Assembly (NCBI GenBank): GCA_026983685.1
Contig: JALSTO010000103.1
Coordinates: 1-15,463 of the forward strand
Direction: 5' to 3'
Source of the DNA: Aquificaceae bacterium
Lineage (GTDB): Bacteria > Aquificota > Aquificia > Aquificales > Aquificaceae
Length of the DNA stretch: 15,463 bases
Within the stretch, counting starts at the first letter, position 1; each line of letters starts with the position of its first letter. Positions 1 to 6,755 of the stretch are shown here, in pieces. Under the pieces are notes generated by a model. The model worked only from the letters and a program-made list of their open reading frames with translations. It did not search any database and was not told the DNA's origin. A program made the translations under genes and the position numbers.

Positions 1-1064
1 AGATGCTTCCCCTTGACATATCACCCCTCTCCAGCGCTGTCGGTGTAAGCCCGATAATGCTCTGGATAGTGATCCTGTTCACATACACCTTCTTTGCCTC
101 TTCCCTGCCCGTCTGGTTACTGCTCCAGCCAAGAGACTTCCTCAACGGTCTTCAGGTGATAGTGCTTCTGATACTCATGTACATAGGAGCTTTCTTAGCA
201 AACCCGAAGGTGATGGCTCCGACGGTAAACCTTTCCCCGGAGGGAGCACCGCCCATGTTCCCCTTCCTGTTCATAACGATAGCCTGCGGGGCTTTGAGCG
301 GATTTCATGCCCTCGTTTCCTCAGGAACATCTTCAAAACAGCTCGCCAGAGAGGGTGATGCAAGGACCGTCGGTTACCTCGGATTTCTCGGAGAGAGCTC
401 CCTTGCGGTGGCTGTGATAATCGCCTGCACAGCGGGTATAGCTATGGTTTCCGCAAGCAGGTTCTCGGAGCTATACTCTTCCTGGGCTTCAATAAAGAAG
501 TCTGCGGTGCCGGCGGTTGTTGAGGGAGGAGCAAACCTGATATCCTCCTTAGGTATTGATGTTGATCTTTCAAGGACCCTCATAGCCACACTGATAGTCC
601 TCTTTGCGGCGACAACGATGGACACGAGCGTCAGGATACAGCGATACATACTCAACGAGCTTGGACAGATATACTCCATCAATCCCCTTAAAAATGCCTG
701 GATAGCCTCCCTTGTTGCGGTCCTCAGCTCAATGGCTCTCGTCCTTGCCAAGGAGGGTGGAAAGGGAGGGCTCCTGCTTTGGCCTGTCTTCGGTGCTGCC
801 AACCAGCTCCTGGCAGGGCTTGCCCTTCTTGTTACATACCTCTACCTCAGGAAGGTGGGGAAACCTACTGCGCCCGTGCTCGTTCCCCTTCTCCTCGTTC
901 TTTTCATAACCTCGGTCGCTATGTTCATAAACACTGTGAGTAATGCCCTGAAAGGCGATTACCTCCTCGCTTTAGTAAGCGGAGTTATACTCTTGCTTGA
1001 GATGGCTATCATCCTTGAGTCTATAAAGGCGGTCAGAATGGAAGGCATGGAGGCTGAAGCTTGA
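1..1064 (+). CDS. cstA: CstA-family carbon starvation / pyruvate transporter, C-terminal half (5' end outside window)
   Basis: This is the C-terminal part of a CstA-type inner-membrane transporter. E. coli members are CstA (peptide/pyruvate uptake in starvation) and BtsT (pyruvate/H+ symport). About 353 residues are visible; full-length members have roughly 550-700, so the gene starts before base 1 and the ATG at 3 is probably an internal Met. Family hallmarks are the segment [17 protein letters not shown] (about residues 33-49), the [15 protein letters not shown] segment (about 100-114) and the late [16 protein letters not shown] stretch (about 205-220), plus several hydrophobic membrane segments. 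The last bases overlap the next start codon (TTGA), so the two proteins should be made together. The substrate cannot be read from the sequence. Family assignment is secure. Confidence 0.93.
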   Translation, partial: MLPLDISPLSSAVGVSPIMLWIVILFTYTFFASSLPVWLLLQPRDFLNGLQVIVLLILMYIGAFLANPKVMAPTVNLSPEGAPPMFPFLFITIACGALSGFHALVSSGTSSKQLAREGDARTVGYLGFLGESSLAVAVIIACTAGIAMVSASRFSELYSSWASIKKSAVPAVVEGGANLISSLGIDVDLSRTLIATLIVLFAATTMDTSVRIQRYILNELGQIYSINPLKNAWIASLVAVLSSMALVLAKEGGKGGLLLWPVFGAANQLLAGLALLVTYLYLRKVGKPTAPVLVPLLLVLFITSVAMFINTVSNALKGDYLLALVSGVILLLEMAIILESIKAVRMEGMEAEA

Positions 1065-1303
1065 GACTGTCAGAGGTTTTAAGGGAGTTTTACAGGCTCA
1101 AGTTCGGTCAGGAGTTTCGCCGGGAAGCTCAGAAGCTGGACGAGGTGTTCCTCTTCTTCCTGTTCTCCGACTACTTTGGGCTTCCGAATCCTTACAAGCT
1201 CTTCTTCCTTGAGGCTTACCCTGAGCTTCTCGCTGAGTTCCATGCTTGGCACAGAAGGATGGGTATAAAGAACTCCCCTTTAGAGTGGATAAGGTGTTGC
1301 TGA
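1061..1303 (+). CDS. Small CstA-associated protein ending in Cys-Cys
   Basis: An 80-residue basic and aromatic-rich protein without a signal peptide or clear membrane segment. The start is TTG at 1061. It overlaps the cstA stop by four bases and has a GGAGG ribosome site at 1049-1053, seven bases upstream, so the start is well supported despite the rare codon. The protein ends Ile-Arg-Cys-Cys. The companions of E. coli CstA and BtsT (YbdD and YjiX, DUF466) are also small, lie directly after the transporter and end in Arg-Cys-Cys. The rest of this protein does not obviously resemble YbdD, so it is either a very divergent relative or a separate family with the same terminal dicysteine and gene context. 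A role as transporter accessory subunit is inferred from position only. Confidence 0.8.
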   Translation: MRLSEVLREFYRLKFGQEFRREAQKLDEVFLFFLFSDYFGLPNPYKLFFLEAYPELLAEFHAWHRRMGIKNSPLEWIRCC

Positions 1304-1333
1304 GAGGTTATATTAAATAGAGGAGGTTAAGGA

Positions 1334-1561
1334 ATGTTTCACATGCCTACGATACCGGAGCTTCTTGTGATCCTTGCGATAGTCTTCGTCCTTTTCGGTG
1401 CCTCAAGGCTTCCCGAGGCTGGAAAGGCTCTCGGAGCGGGCATTAGAAACTTCAAGAAAGCCCTCTCGGGCGAGATAGAGGTTGAGGAAGAGAAGAAGAT
1501 AAAGGAGGTGAAGGCTCAAGAGATCAAGGAGGAAGAAAAGGAGGAGAGCAAGACGAGTTAG
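1334..1561 (+). CDS. tatA: Twin-arginine translocase subunit TatA
   Basis: TatA forms the size-adapting channel of the Tat pathway, which exports folded cofactor-bearing proteins across the inner membrane. The 75-residue sequence has the standard layout: a short N-terminus with a polar Glu (residue 9), one membrane helix (about 8-20), the Phe-Gly hinge (FG at 21-22), the amphipathic helix with the [11 protein letters not shown] signature (about 24-46), and a charged Lys/Glu tail. The start at 1334 is set by an AGGAGGT site ending at 1327; the next Met, three codons on, would be too far from it. It lies 30 bp after the dicysteine gene and may be co-transcribed with cstA. Two probable Tat substrates, the Rieske protein and the flavoprotein, are encoded about 9-10 kb away. 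No TatC is in the window. Confidence 0.95.
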   Translation: MFHMPTIPELLVILAIVFVLFGASRLPEAGKALGAGIRNFKKALSGEIEVEEEKKIKEVKAQEIKEEEKEESKTS

Positions 1562-1565
1562 CTCC

Positions 1566-1583
1566 AAAGCGGATCACCGCTTT
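1566..1583. terminator. Hairpin between convergent tatA and rsmI
   Basis: A perfect 7-bp stem, AAAGCGG / CCGCTTT, with an ATCA loop lies just after the tatA stop and includes the rsmI stop codon. No strong U-run follows on either strand, so it may be a weak bidirectional terminator or an mRNA 3'-end stem rather than an efficient intrinsic terminator. Confidence 0.5.
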
Positions 1584-2245
1584 CTGCTGAATACTACTAC
1601 TACCTCTCCTTTAACACTACCCCTTGATTCAAGCTCTTCAATAACTTGAGACACGGTTCCTCTGATGTACTCCTCATGAACCTTGCTTATCTCCCTCGCA
1701 ACCGAAAGGAATACCTCACCGAAGGTCTCTCTGATAAGGTTCAGAGTCTTCAGAAGCCTCTTTGGAGACTCGTATATCACTATAGTTGAGTCCTTACACT
1801 CCGCAAGCTCCTTAAAGAAGCCCCTCGTTCCCTTCCTAGGCGGGAAGCCGGCAAAGAGGAATCTGTCGGTAGGAAGACCCGAACCGACGAGGGCAGTGAT
1901 GAGGGCGGATGGTCCGGGAAGAACCTCAACCTCTATCCCTTCCTCTATGCATCTCCTTATGAGCCTGTAACCCGGGTCTGATATGGCTGGCATACCTGCA
2001 TCCGATACGAGGGCAACGTCCTTTTCCCGAAGGAGCTTAATTATTTTCGGTATCTGCCTCTCCTCCTTCGGCTCGTAATAGGACATCAGTTTCTTTCCCT
2101 TTATCTGGTAGTGGTTCAGAAGTATCCTCGTCCTTCGGGTATCCTCGCACAAAACTGTATCTACCTCTTTCAGGACGTCAAGGGATCTCAGGGTTATGTC
2201 CCTGAGATTTCCTATGGGGGTGGGTACAACGTAGAGCTTTCCCAT
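1574..2245 (-). CDS. rsmI: 16S rRNA (cytidine-1402-2'-O)-methyltransferase RsmI, short form
   Basis: RsmI uses S-adenosylmethionine to 2'-O-methylate C1402 in the ribosomal P-site region. The 223 residues carry the family signatures in order: PTPIGNL (8-14), the CEDTRRTRILLNHY segment (33-46), SDAGMPAISDPG (81-92) and LPGPSAL (109-115). They belong to the tetrapyrrole-methylase fold. E. coli RsmI is about 286 residues; this one stops just after the catalytic domain and lacks the usual C-terminal extension. The start ATG overlaps the tautomerase stop by one base (TGATG), so translation is coupled. The stop codon sits inside a hairpin shared with the end of tatA. Confidence 0.95.
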   Translation of the reverse strand: MGKLYVVPTPIGNLRDITLRSLDVLKEVDTVLCEDTRRTRILLNHYQIKGKKLMSYYEPKEERQIPKIIKLLREKDVALVSDAGMPAISDPGYRLIRRCIEEGIEVEVLPGPSALITALVGSGLPTDRFLFAGFPPRKGTRGFFKELAECKDSTIVIYESPKRLLKTLNLIRETFGEVFLSVAREISKVHEEYIRGTVSQVIEELESRGSVKGEVVVVFSRKR

Positions 2246-2433
2246 CAGCCCCTGTCCGAAAGGAGCTTTCCCTCCTTCCCCCAGTTCTCCCTGTCTATCT
2301 CCTCAATGACAACGTAGGTGGCGGAGGGTGGTTTGTTTGCAACTTCCTGGAGTAGCTTGGTTATGCCCTCAACTATCTTAGCCTTCTGTTCCTTCGTCAG
2401 CCTCCCTGCAACCTTAACGTTGACATAGGGCAT
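2245..2433 (-). CDS. 4-oxalocrotonate tautomerase-like protein
   Basis: A 62-residue member of the tautomerase superfamily (4-OT/YdcE type). I placed the start at the ATG at 2433 because the next residue is then Pro, the N-terminal catalytic base exposed after Met removal (MPYVNVKVAG). An upstream in-frame start would bury it. The typical TKEQKAKIVEGITKLL helix and the PPSATYVVIEEIDRENWG strand segment follow; the late Trp fits 4-OT-like proteins. Substrate is unknown and such small tautomerases are often catabolic or orphan enzymes. No Shine-Dalgarno is visible. A TAATAT hexamer at 2441-2446 (minus strand) lies 7 nt before the start, suggesting a leaderless message. It is coupled to rsmI by a TGATG junction. 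Confidence 0.88.
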   Translation of the reverse strand: MPYVNVKVAGRLTKEQKAKIVEGITKLLQEVANKPPSATYVVIEEIDRENWGKEGKLLSDRG

Positions 2434-2447
2434 AGGGAATATATTAG
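2420..2447 (+). promoter_or_regulatory. Candidate promoter for the MFS gene in a very short divergent gap
   Basis: TTGACA at 2420-2425 and TATTAG at 2442-2447 are separated by 16 bp and read toward the MFS gene. The -35 lies inside the tautomerase coding region. Only 27 bp separate the two divergent start codons (2433 and 2461), and the minus-strand TAATAT for the tautomerase overlaps the plus-strand -10. Both assignments are pattern-based and tentative. Confidence 0.3.
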
Positions 2448-2460
2448 CATAGGGTTCCCC

Positions 2461-3801
2461 ATGAGGCTTATAGAGACGGACATAACCTGCAGGCTCGATG
2501 CCCTGCCCTGGAGCAGGTTCCACACGAAGTTTCTCATAGCCCTCGGGATAACATGGATACTTGATGCCTTTGAAGTAGTTATCGTCGGAAACGTCCTCGG
2601 GAGTATGAAGTCCTCTCTGGGGCTGACCCCTGTGGAGAGCTCCCTCGTCATAAGCGGTTTCCTGCTGGGCGCCATAGGAGGTTCCTTTCTCTTTGGCTAC
2701 CTCGCAGACAGGTACGGGAGGAAGAGAGTTTTCATAATTACCCTCCTACTTTACTCCTTGGGCACATTCCTGACAGGCTTTGCCTGGAACTTTTACAGCG
2801 CCTTTGCCCTCAGGATCCTTGCTGGAGCAGGAATAGGGGGAGAGTTCGCAGCTATTCACTCCGCGATAGATGAGTTCGTACCTGCAAGGCACAGGGGTAA
2901 GGTGGATGGCTTTGTTGTGGCTTCCTGGAACGTTGGTAGTATCTTAGCCTCCCTCACAGCCCTCGCCCTTCTGAAAAACCTGCCTCCCGAATGGGGTTGG
3001 AGGTTAGCCTTCTTTCTGGGAGGGGTAATAGCCCTCCTGATAATCTGGGTAAGGAAGAGCGTTCCTGAGTCTCCAAGGTGGCTTCTATCAAAGGGCATGG
3101 AGGAGGAAGCGGAGAGTATAGTTAGAGAGCTTGAGAGGGAGGCGGGGGTAGAGAGGAGGGTTGAAAGCTGTTCAATTCCTGTCTTTGAGGGCGGACTCCT
3201 TGAGGGTCTTAGGCTTATAATCCGTAGCTACGGATGGAGGTTCCTCTTCGCAAGCTCTTTGAGCCTTACCATACTCACAACTTACTACGGACTGGTTTCC
3301 CTTCTCCCCATAAGCATCGCTCCTGCCATGGGCGTTGATGAGAAGGAGATACCCACCCTTTTCCTCTTGGGCAGTGTGGGGGGCTTCTTTGGTGGGGTGA
3401 TAGTAGCTATATTCTCGGACATCCTGGGCAGAAAGGCTACCGGTCTCGGTGTTGGAATACTGTCCGCCCTAAGTACCTTAGCCCTTTTGGGGCTTGATAA
3501 CTTCTACGTAGCCTTCGCAATCTACTCTTTTGTAGCCTTCTCCTTTGCAAGTGTGGCTTACGTCAGCGCCATGGAGATATTCCCCTCCCACATAAGGGCA
3601 ACCGCCATAGGATTGATATCAATAATAGGCAGGTTGGGAGGTGTCCTGACTCCGCCTATCCTAATATCGGTATCTCAGGTTAGCTACGAGTACGGGATAT
3701 ACGGGCTCTTTCTCCTCTGGATGGTGGGAGTTATTGCCTACGTACTCTGGGGAGTGTTCGGTGTTGAGGCAAAGGGAAAGTCCATTGAGGATATAGTCTG
3801 A
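2461..3801 (+). CDS. MFS transporter (sugar/aromatic-acid porter type)
   Basis: A 446-residue major facilitator superfamily permease with about 12 hydrophobic segments. Clear motifs are a charged Asp in helix 1 (LDAFEVV, about 34-40), motif A GYLADRYGRKR in the loop after helix 2 (79-89), PESPRWLL after helix 6 (202-209), and a second motif-A-like SDILGRKATG in the C-terminal half. The PESPRW motif and the helix 1 Asp are shared by sugar porters and by NiaP/benzoate-type acid transporters, so the substrate is open. The ATG at 2461 has no Shine-Dalgarno. The gene converges on ribD with only 2 bp between the stop codons. Family secure, substrate unknown. Confidence 0.93.
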   Translation: MRLIETDITCRLDALPWSRFHTKFLIALGITWILDAFEVVIVGNVLGSMKSSLGLTPVESSLVISGFLLGAIGGSFLFGYLADRYGRKRVFIITLLLYSLGTFLTGFAWNFYSAFALRILAGAGIGGEFAAIHSAIDEFVPARHRGKVDGFVVASWNVGSILASLTALALLKNLPPEWGWRLAFFLGGVIALLIIWVRKSVPESPRWLLSKGMEEEAESIVRELEREAGVERRVESCSIPVFEGGLLEGLRLIIRSYGWRFLFASSLSLTILTTYYGLVSLLPISIAPAMGVDEKEIPTLFLLGSVGGFFGGVIVAIFSDILGRKATGLGVGILSALSTLALLGLDNFYVAFAIYSFVAFSFASVAYVSAMEIFPSHIRATAIGLISIIGRLGGVLTPPILISVSQVSYEYGIYGLFLLWMVGVIAYVLWGVFGVEAKGKSIEDIV

Positions 3802-3803
3802 GC

Positions 3804-4892
3804 CTACCACCTGAGACCTGTACTCTCCTCCTCCCTACGGTATTCAAAGACCTTGTCTTCCTTTATCCTGAGCTCCCTTACCAGCTTTACCCTGAGGGCA
3901 TTTTCAATGCCTTCAATACCGAGGTTGTGAAGGGTGAGTCCATCACCGAGTATCTTCGGAGCCTGAAAGAGCACAAGCCTGTCCCACAGACCTTCCCTGA
4001 GGAAGGAGCTCACCGTAAAGGCTCCCCCTTCAACGAGGAGGTGCACAACCTCCCTGCGGGCGAGCTCAACGAGGAGGTCTTTCAGCTCTATCCTTTCCAT
4101 GAAGAGGAGAGCAACTCCCCTCTCCTCAAGTTCCCTCTCCTTGGACGGGTTTCTTCTCGTGAAAACCACGAGGGTCTTAGCCTCTCCATCGGAGACGAGA
4201 TTTGATTCAATTGGAATCTCAAGTTCGGGGTCTATCACTATCCTGAGGGGCTGTCTCTCAAAGGGAAAGTGCCTTACGGTTAGGGAGGGGTTGTCCCTGA
4301 TGACTGTTTTTATGCCCACGAGAACAGCGCTCGCTTCAGCTCTTAATCTGTGGGCGTACTTCCTGCTCTGCAAACTCGTTATCCACTTGCTCTCTCCCCT
4401 CAGGGTGGCTATTTTCCCGTCAAGGGTCTGAGCGAGCTTCAGGGTTATAAAAGGTCTTTTCTCGGTGACGAAGGTGAAGAAGTCCTCGTTCAGCTCCCTT
4501 GCGGTCTCCTCAAGCAGTCCGACCTCCACCTCTATCCCCTCCTCCCTGAGCTTCTCTATTCCCCTACCCGAAACCACGGGGTTCAGGTCCTTAGTAGCCA
4601 CAAAGACCTTTTTAACACCAGCCCTGATAAGGGCGTCGGTGCAGGGAGGGGTCCTTCCGAAATGGGTGCAGGGTTCAAGGGTTATGTAGGCTGTTGAGCC
4701 CCTTGCCTTTTCGCCAGCCTGCTCAAGGGCAACGACCTCCGCGTGGGGGTAGCCCGCCCTCTCATGATAGCCGAGTCCTACTATCTCACCGTCTTTCACT
4801 ATGACGCATCCGACGGTGGGATTCGGGTGGGTAAGTCCTTTACGCCTCTTTGCAAGGTTCAGAGCTAAGGACATATAGCCTTCGTCGCTCAT
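3804..4892 (-). CDS. ribD: Bifunctional riboflavin biosynthesis protein RibD (deaminase/reductase)
   Basis: RibD performs two cytosolic steps of riboflavin synthesis: deamination of the pyrimidine product of GTP cyclohydrolase II, then NADPH-dependent reduction of the ribosyl side chain. The N-terminal deaminase domain (about 1-145) has the zinc site HAE (50-52) with EPCTHFGRTPPC (Cys75 and Cys84). The C-terminal reductase domain (about 146-362) has the TLKLAQTLDGKIA start, the RVDNPSLTVR-type segment (here IRDNPSLTVR) and LLVEGGA. At 362 residues it is normal length (E. coli 367). The start overlaps the DUF302 stop by 4 bases (ATGA). It is last in a five-gene minus-strand operon starting with rsmD, and its 3' end nearly touches the MFS gene. 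Confidence 0.96.
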   Translation of the reverse strand: MSDEGYMSLALNLAKRRKGLTHPNPTVGCVIVKDGEIVGLGYHERAGYPHAEVVALEQAGEKARGSTAYITLEPCTHFGRTPPCTDALIRAGVKKVFVATKDLNPVVSGRGIEKLREEGIEVEVGLLEETARELNEDFFTFVTEKRPFITLKLAQTLDGKIATLRGESKWITSLQSRKYAHRLRAEASAVLVGIKTVIRDNPSLTVRHFPFERQPLRIVIDPELEIPIESNLVSDGEAKTLVVFTRRNPSKERELEERGVALLFMERIELKDLLVELARREVVHLLVEGGAFTVSSFLREGLWDRLVLFQAPKILGDGLTLHNLGIEGIENALRVKLVRELRIKEDKVFEYRREEESTGLRW

Positions 4893-5272
4893 CCCGCGGA
4901 CTCTTCCATTATCTCCTTTACCGTGGACTCAATCTCCTGTGCTATATCTTTGAGCTCAGGCTCGTTGAACATCTCAATCATCTGGAGAGGTGATATGGTC
5001 GCCAGGACTGTCTTGCCGTTCTCCTCGTATATGGAAACCCTGCAGGGCATGGCGGTTGATATGTCTGGTTTCTTAGAAAGTACCTGACTCGCAGCCTTGG
5101 GCTGGCATATCTCAACTATCACACAACCGTAGCTTATGGGATGTCCCTTGCTCTGGAGTATGTTGGTCACCTCGTGAACACTCATAACACCGAAGCCCTT
5201 TGACTTGGCGGTCTCCTCAAGCTTCTGCCTCACTTCCTCAAGGGGTTTGGAGCTCTCAACCTTTATCAGCAT
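4889..5272 (-). CDS. DUF302 family protein
   Basis: A 127-residue protein matching DUF302 (PF03625). It shows the FGVMSVHEVTNILQSKG segment (27-43), a Val-Ile-Val-Glu-Ile-Cys-Gln-Pro strand (51-58) and AMPCRVSIYEENGKTVLAT (74-92). Cys50, Cys56 and Cys77 are present; the last two sit at typical DUF302 positions. No signal peptide is seen, so it is probably cytosolic. The family function is not established; such genes are common in sulfur- and hydrogen-oxidising bacteria. The start is supported by AGGAGGT at 5279-5285. The gene overlaps its upstream neighbour by 17 bases and ribD by 4. Confidence 0.9.
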   Translation of the reverse strand: MLIKVESSKPLEEVRQKLEETAKSKGFGVMSVHEVTNILQSKGHPISYGCVIVEICQPKAASQVLSKKPDISTAMPCRVSIYEENGKTVLATISPLQMIEMFNEPELKDIAQEIESTVKEIMEESAG

Positions 5273-5696
5273 CTTCTAACCTCCTGAAGTTCTTGAGAAC
5301 CTCAAAGTATATTTTATCAATTAGGTCGTCTATAGCCTTCCTTCTGGGCACATCCCCGAGACCTCCGGTGGGCAGGCTGTAGGGAACACTACCTCCAACT
5401 GAGAAGGAGCTTCCACCTACTGAAACTTCAAAGGAGAGATACAGGTTGTAGGAGTTGACCCTCTGGCTCGGGCTGTAGGCTAAGGGTATCTCTCTGAAGT
5501 CTCTGACCCTTACCCTAACTCTTTTTGAGCTCACCTCACAGGAGAGCTCGCCTCCGCTCTCCAAGATAGCCCGCTCCGCCATCTTCAGCAGGGCATAGCT
5601 CAGGTAGGGTTCGTTGGTATCATTCTCAACCTTCTCTATGCAGAAGACACCCGCCAGAGCGGGTGTGATTATAAAGCTAAATATCAGCCTCCACAC
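5256..5696 (-). CDS. Putative LptE-like LPS-assembly protein
   Basis: A 146-residue exported protein. The start is GTG at 5696, supported by an AAGGAGAGG ribosome site just upstream, and it overlaps coaD by 13 bases. Residues 1-15 form a short hydrophobic signal peptide ending Ala-Leu-Ala-Gly, a possible signal peptidase I site. Cys19 follows shortly but the preceding residues (Gly-Val-Phe) make a poor lipobox. From about 57 onward the pattern resembles LptE (PF04390): beta strand, the RVNSYNLYLSFEVSVGG segment (79-95), another strand ending in a Tyr, then an RRKAIDDLIDKIYFEVLKNF helix (118-137). LptE plugs the LptD barrel in the outer membrane. This is pattern similarity, not proven homology; it could be another small envelope protein. 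Confidence 0.6.
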   Translation of the reverse strand: MWRLIFSFIITPALAGVFCIEKVENDTNEPYLSYALLKMAERAILESGGELSCEVSSKRVRVRVRDFREIPLAYSPSQRVNSYNLYLSFEVSVGGSSFSVGGSVPYSLPTGGLGDVPRRKAIDDLIDKIYFEVLKNFRRLEDADKG

Positions 5697-6169
5697 CCGA
5701 ACCTCTCCTTGAGCTTCTTTTCAACGAAGGGGTGAACGAGGTCCTTAAGCTCCCCACAGTAAGAGGCTACGTCCCTGACTATGGTTGAGCTTATGTGGAT
5801 GTAGTCCTGAGAGGGCATCATAAAGACGGTCTCAACCCCTGCGAGCTTGAAGTTCGTGAGGGCTATCTGGAGCTCGTACTCAAAGTCCGTAAAGAGCCTC
5901 ACCCCCCTTACTATGATGTCAACACCCTCCCCTCTCATGAAGTCCACAAGGAGGGAGTCAAAGCCCTTAACGCTGACCCTGTCCCCGAGATGAGAGACCA
6001 TCTTCCTGAACATCTCCATCCTCTCTTCCTGAGTAAAGAGGAGGTTCTTTCTCGGGTTCTTTGCCACCGCAACTATAACGTGGTCAAAGAGCTTGAGACT
6101 CCTCTCCACTATGTCCAAGTGCCCTAGGTGAGGTGGATCAAAGGTTCCGGGATATACAGCCCTGCTCAC
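5684..6169 (-). CDS. coaD: Phosphopantetheine adenylyltransferase
   Basis: CoaD transfers AMP from ATP to 4'-phosphopantetheine, the penultimate step of coenzyme A synthesis. The 161 residues have the nucleotidyltransferase signature YPGTFDPPHLGHLDIVERS (6-24, containing the HxGH-type motif), the conserved FDSLLVDF, IIVRGVR and DFEYELQIALTN segments, and the C-terminal HISSTIVRD motif. Length equals the family norm (about 160). The start is GTG at 6169, overlapping the rsmD stop by four bases (GTGA), with a GGAGGAAGAGG ribosome site before it. It is the second gene of the rsmD operon; the rsmD-coaD pairing is common in bacteria. Confidence 0.97.
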   Translation of the reverse strand: MSRAVYPGTFDPPHLGHLDIVERSLKLFDHVIVAVAKNPRKNLLFTQEERMEMFRKMVSHLGDRVSVKGFDSLLVDFMRGEGVDIIVRGVRLFTDFEYELQIALTNFKLAGVETVFMMPSQDYIHISSTIVRDVASYCGELKDLVHPFVEKKLKERFGCGG

Positions 6170-6624
6170 CCCCTCTTCCTCCAGAAGGAAAGAATCGTAT
6201 CTCCGTAAACCCTCTCCTCATCCGCTCCAAAGCTCTCTTTTTTGCTGTGCTCAAGGACAAAGATACCTCCAAGACTCAGAGCCCCGAGAGCCTTCTCTAT
6301 AAGTCTGTGGTAATCATTAAAGGAGTAGGGTGGGTCTGCAAAGATTATGTGGGGTCTATCCTCCAGCCTGTCAAGAACCCTGAGGGCATCTCCCCTTATC
6401 ACCTTACCCTTTGCAACCTTCTTTATCTCCATAGCCCTCCTCGGGTCCTTCTCAACGTATATTACCTTGGCTCCCCTCCTCTCAGCCTCAAGCCCTATCT
6501 GTCCTGTGCCGGCGAAGAGGTCAAGGAAATTAAGTCCTTCTATGTCTCCCAAGATGTTAAAGAGAGCATTCCTGACAAGAGAGGAGGTAGGTCTCAGGCT
6601 CCGCCTGTTTCTTGTCTTTTTCAC
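6166..6624 (-). CDS. rsmD: 16S rRNA (guanine-966-N2)-methyltransferase RsmD, compact form
   Basis: RsmD methylates N2 of G966 of 16S rRNA in the small subunit. Features are RPTSSLVRNALFNIL (11-25, the family's RPTxxxVREALFNIL signature), the AdoMet-binding FLDLFAGTGQIGLEA (33-47), and the catalytic DPPY (97-100). At 152 residues it is about 45 shorter than E. coli RsmD, missing most of the N-terminal segment before the RPT motif. The start is GTG at 6624. There is no Shine-Dalgarno, but a perfect TATAAT lies 8 nt upstream (6633-6638, minus strand), implying a leaderless transcript. An ORF extending further upstream would run into that promoter. It heads the operon to ribD. Confidence 0.93.
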   Translation of the reverse strand: MKKTRNRRSLRPTSSLVRNALFNILGDIEGLNFLDLFAGTGQIGLEAERRGAKVIYVEKDPRRAMEIKKVAKGKVIRGDALRVLDRLEDRPHIIFADPPYSFNDYHRLIEKALGALSLGGIFVLEHSKKESFGADEERVYGDTILSFWRKRG

Positions 6625-6640
6625 AGAAAAAGATTATACT
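6612..6640 (+). promoter_or_regulatory. Sigma-70-type promoter for the speD leader and speD
   Basis: TTGTCT (6612-6617) and TATACT (6635-6640) are separated by an ideal 17 bp and read rightward. The predicted start site is near 6647, just ahead of the ribosome site of the leader ORF. The -35 lies in the first codons of the divergent rsmD gene. Confidence 0.55.
6633..6638 (-). promoter_or_regulatory. -10 element of the rsmD operon
   Basis: A consensus TATAAT on the minus strand, 8 nt upstream of the GTG start of rsmD. No good -35 hexamer is seen at the expected distance. It shares four bases with the -10 of the plus-strand speD promoter. Confidence 0.5.
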
Positions 6641-6668
6641 TTATATTCGCTTTCAAGGAGGTTCAGCT

Positions 6669-6755
6669 ATGAGCTGTAGTATGCTTTTCAGGCTTTTCCA
6701 AAACTTTTCAAGGGAGGATAGGAAATGGCAAAAACCCTCGGACTGCATATCTTAG
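6669..6755 (+). CDS. Candidate 28-codon leader ORF upstream of and overlapping speD
   Basis: A short ORF with an AAGGAGG ribosome site (6655-6661) seven bases before its ATG. It lies directly downstream of the promoter at 6612-6640. It encodes 28 residues beginning MSCSMLFRLFQNF, followed by a charged Arg-Glu-Asp-Arg-Lys stretch, and ends Asp-Cys-Ile-Ser. It stops at a TAG in 6753-6755, so it overlaps the first codons of speD in the +1 frame relative to speD, and its body covers the speD ribosome site (6711-6718). The leader RNA contains three CTTTTC copies (6684, 6693, 6704) that could pair with the speD GGGAGG. Leader peptides controlling polyamine genes are known elsewhere (mammalian AMD1, bacterial speFL). 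Function here is inferred. Confidence 0.45.
   Translation: MSCSMLFRLFQNFSREDRKWQKPSDCIS

Noticed and set aside
374..802. 142-codon minus-strand ORF opposite cstA
   Set aside because: Shadow frame of a well-conserved transporter; no ribosome site or family features.
1301..1330. Read-through of the TGA after the terminal Cys-Cys as selenocysteine
   Set aside because: Read-through would add only nine residues before TAA at 1328-1330, running over the tatA ribosome site. I see no convincing SECIS hairpin, and a Cys-Cys end matches the analogous companions.
2434..2523. Longer N-terminus of the tautomerase from 2523
   Set aside because: It would hide the catalytic Pro1 and overlap the MFS coding region.
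6133..6672. 179-codon plus-strand ORF opposite rsmD
   Set aside because: Antisense to a clear rsmD with its conserved motifs; the translation resembles no protein family and contains low-quality Ser/Pro/Leu-rich sequence.
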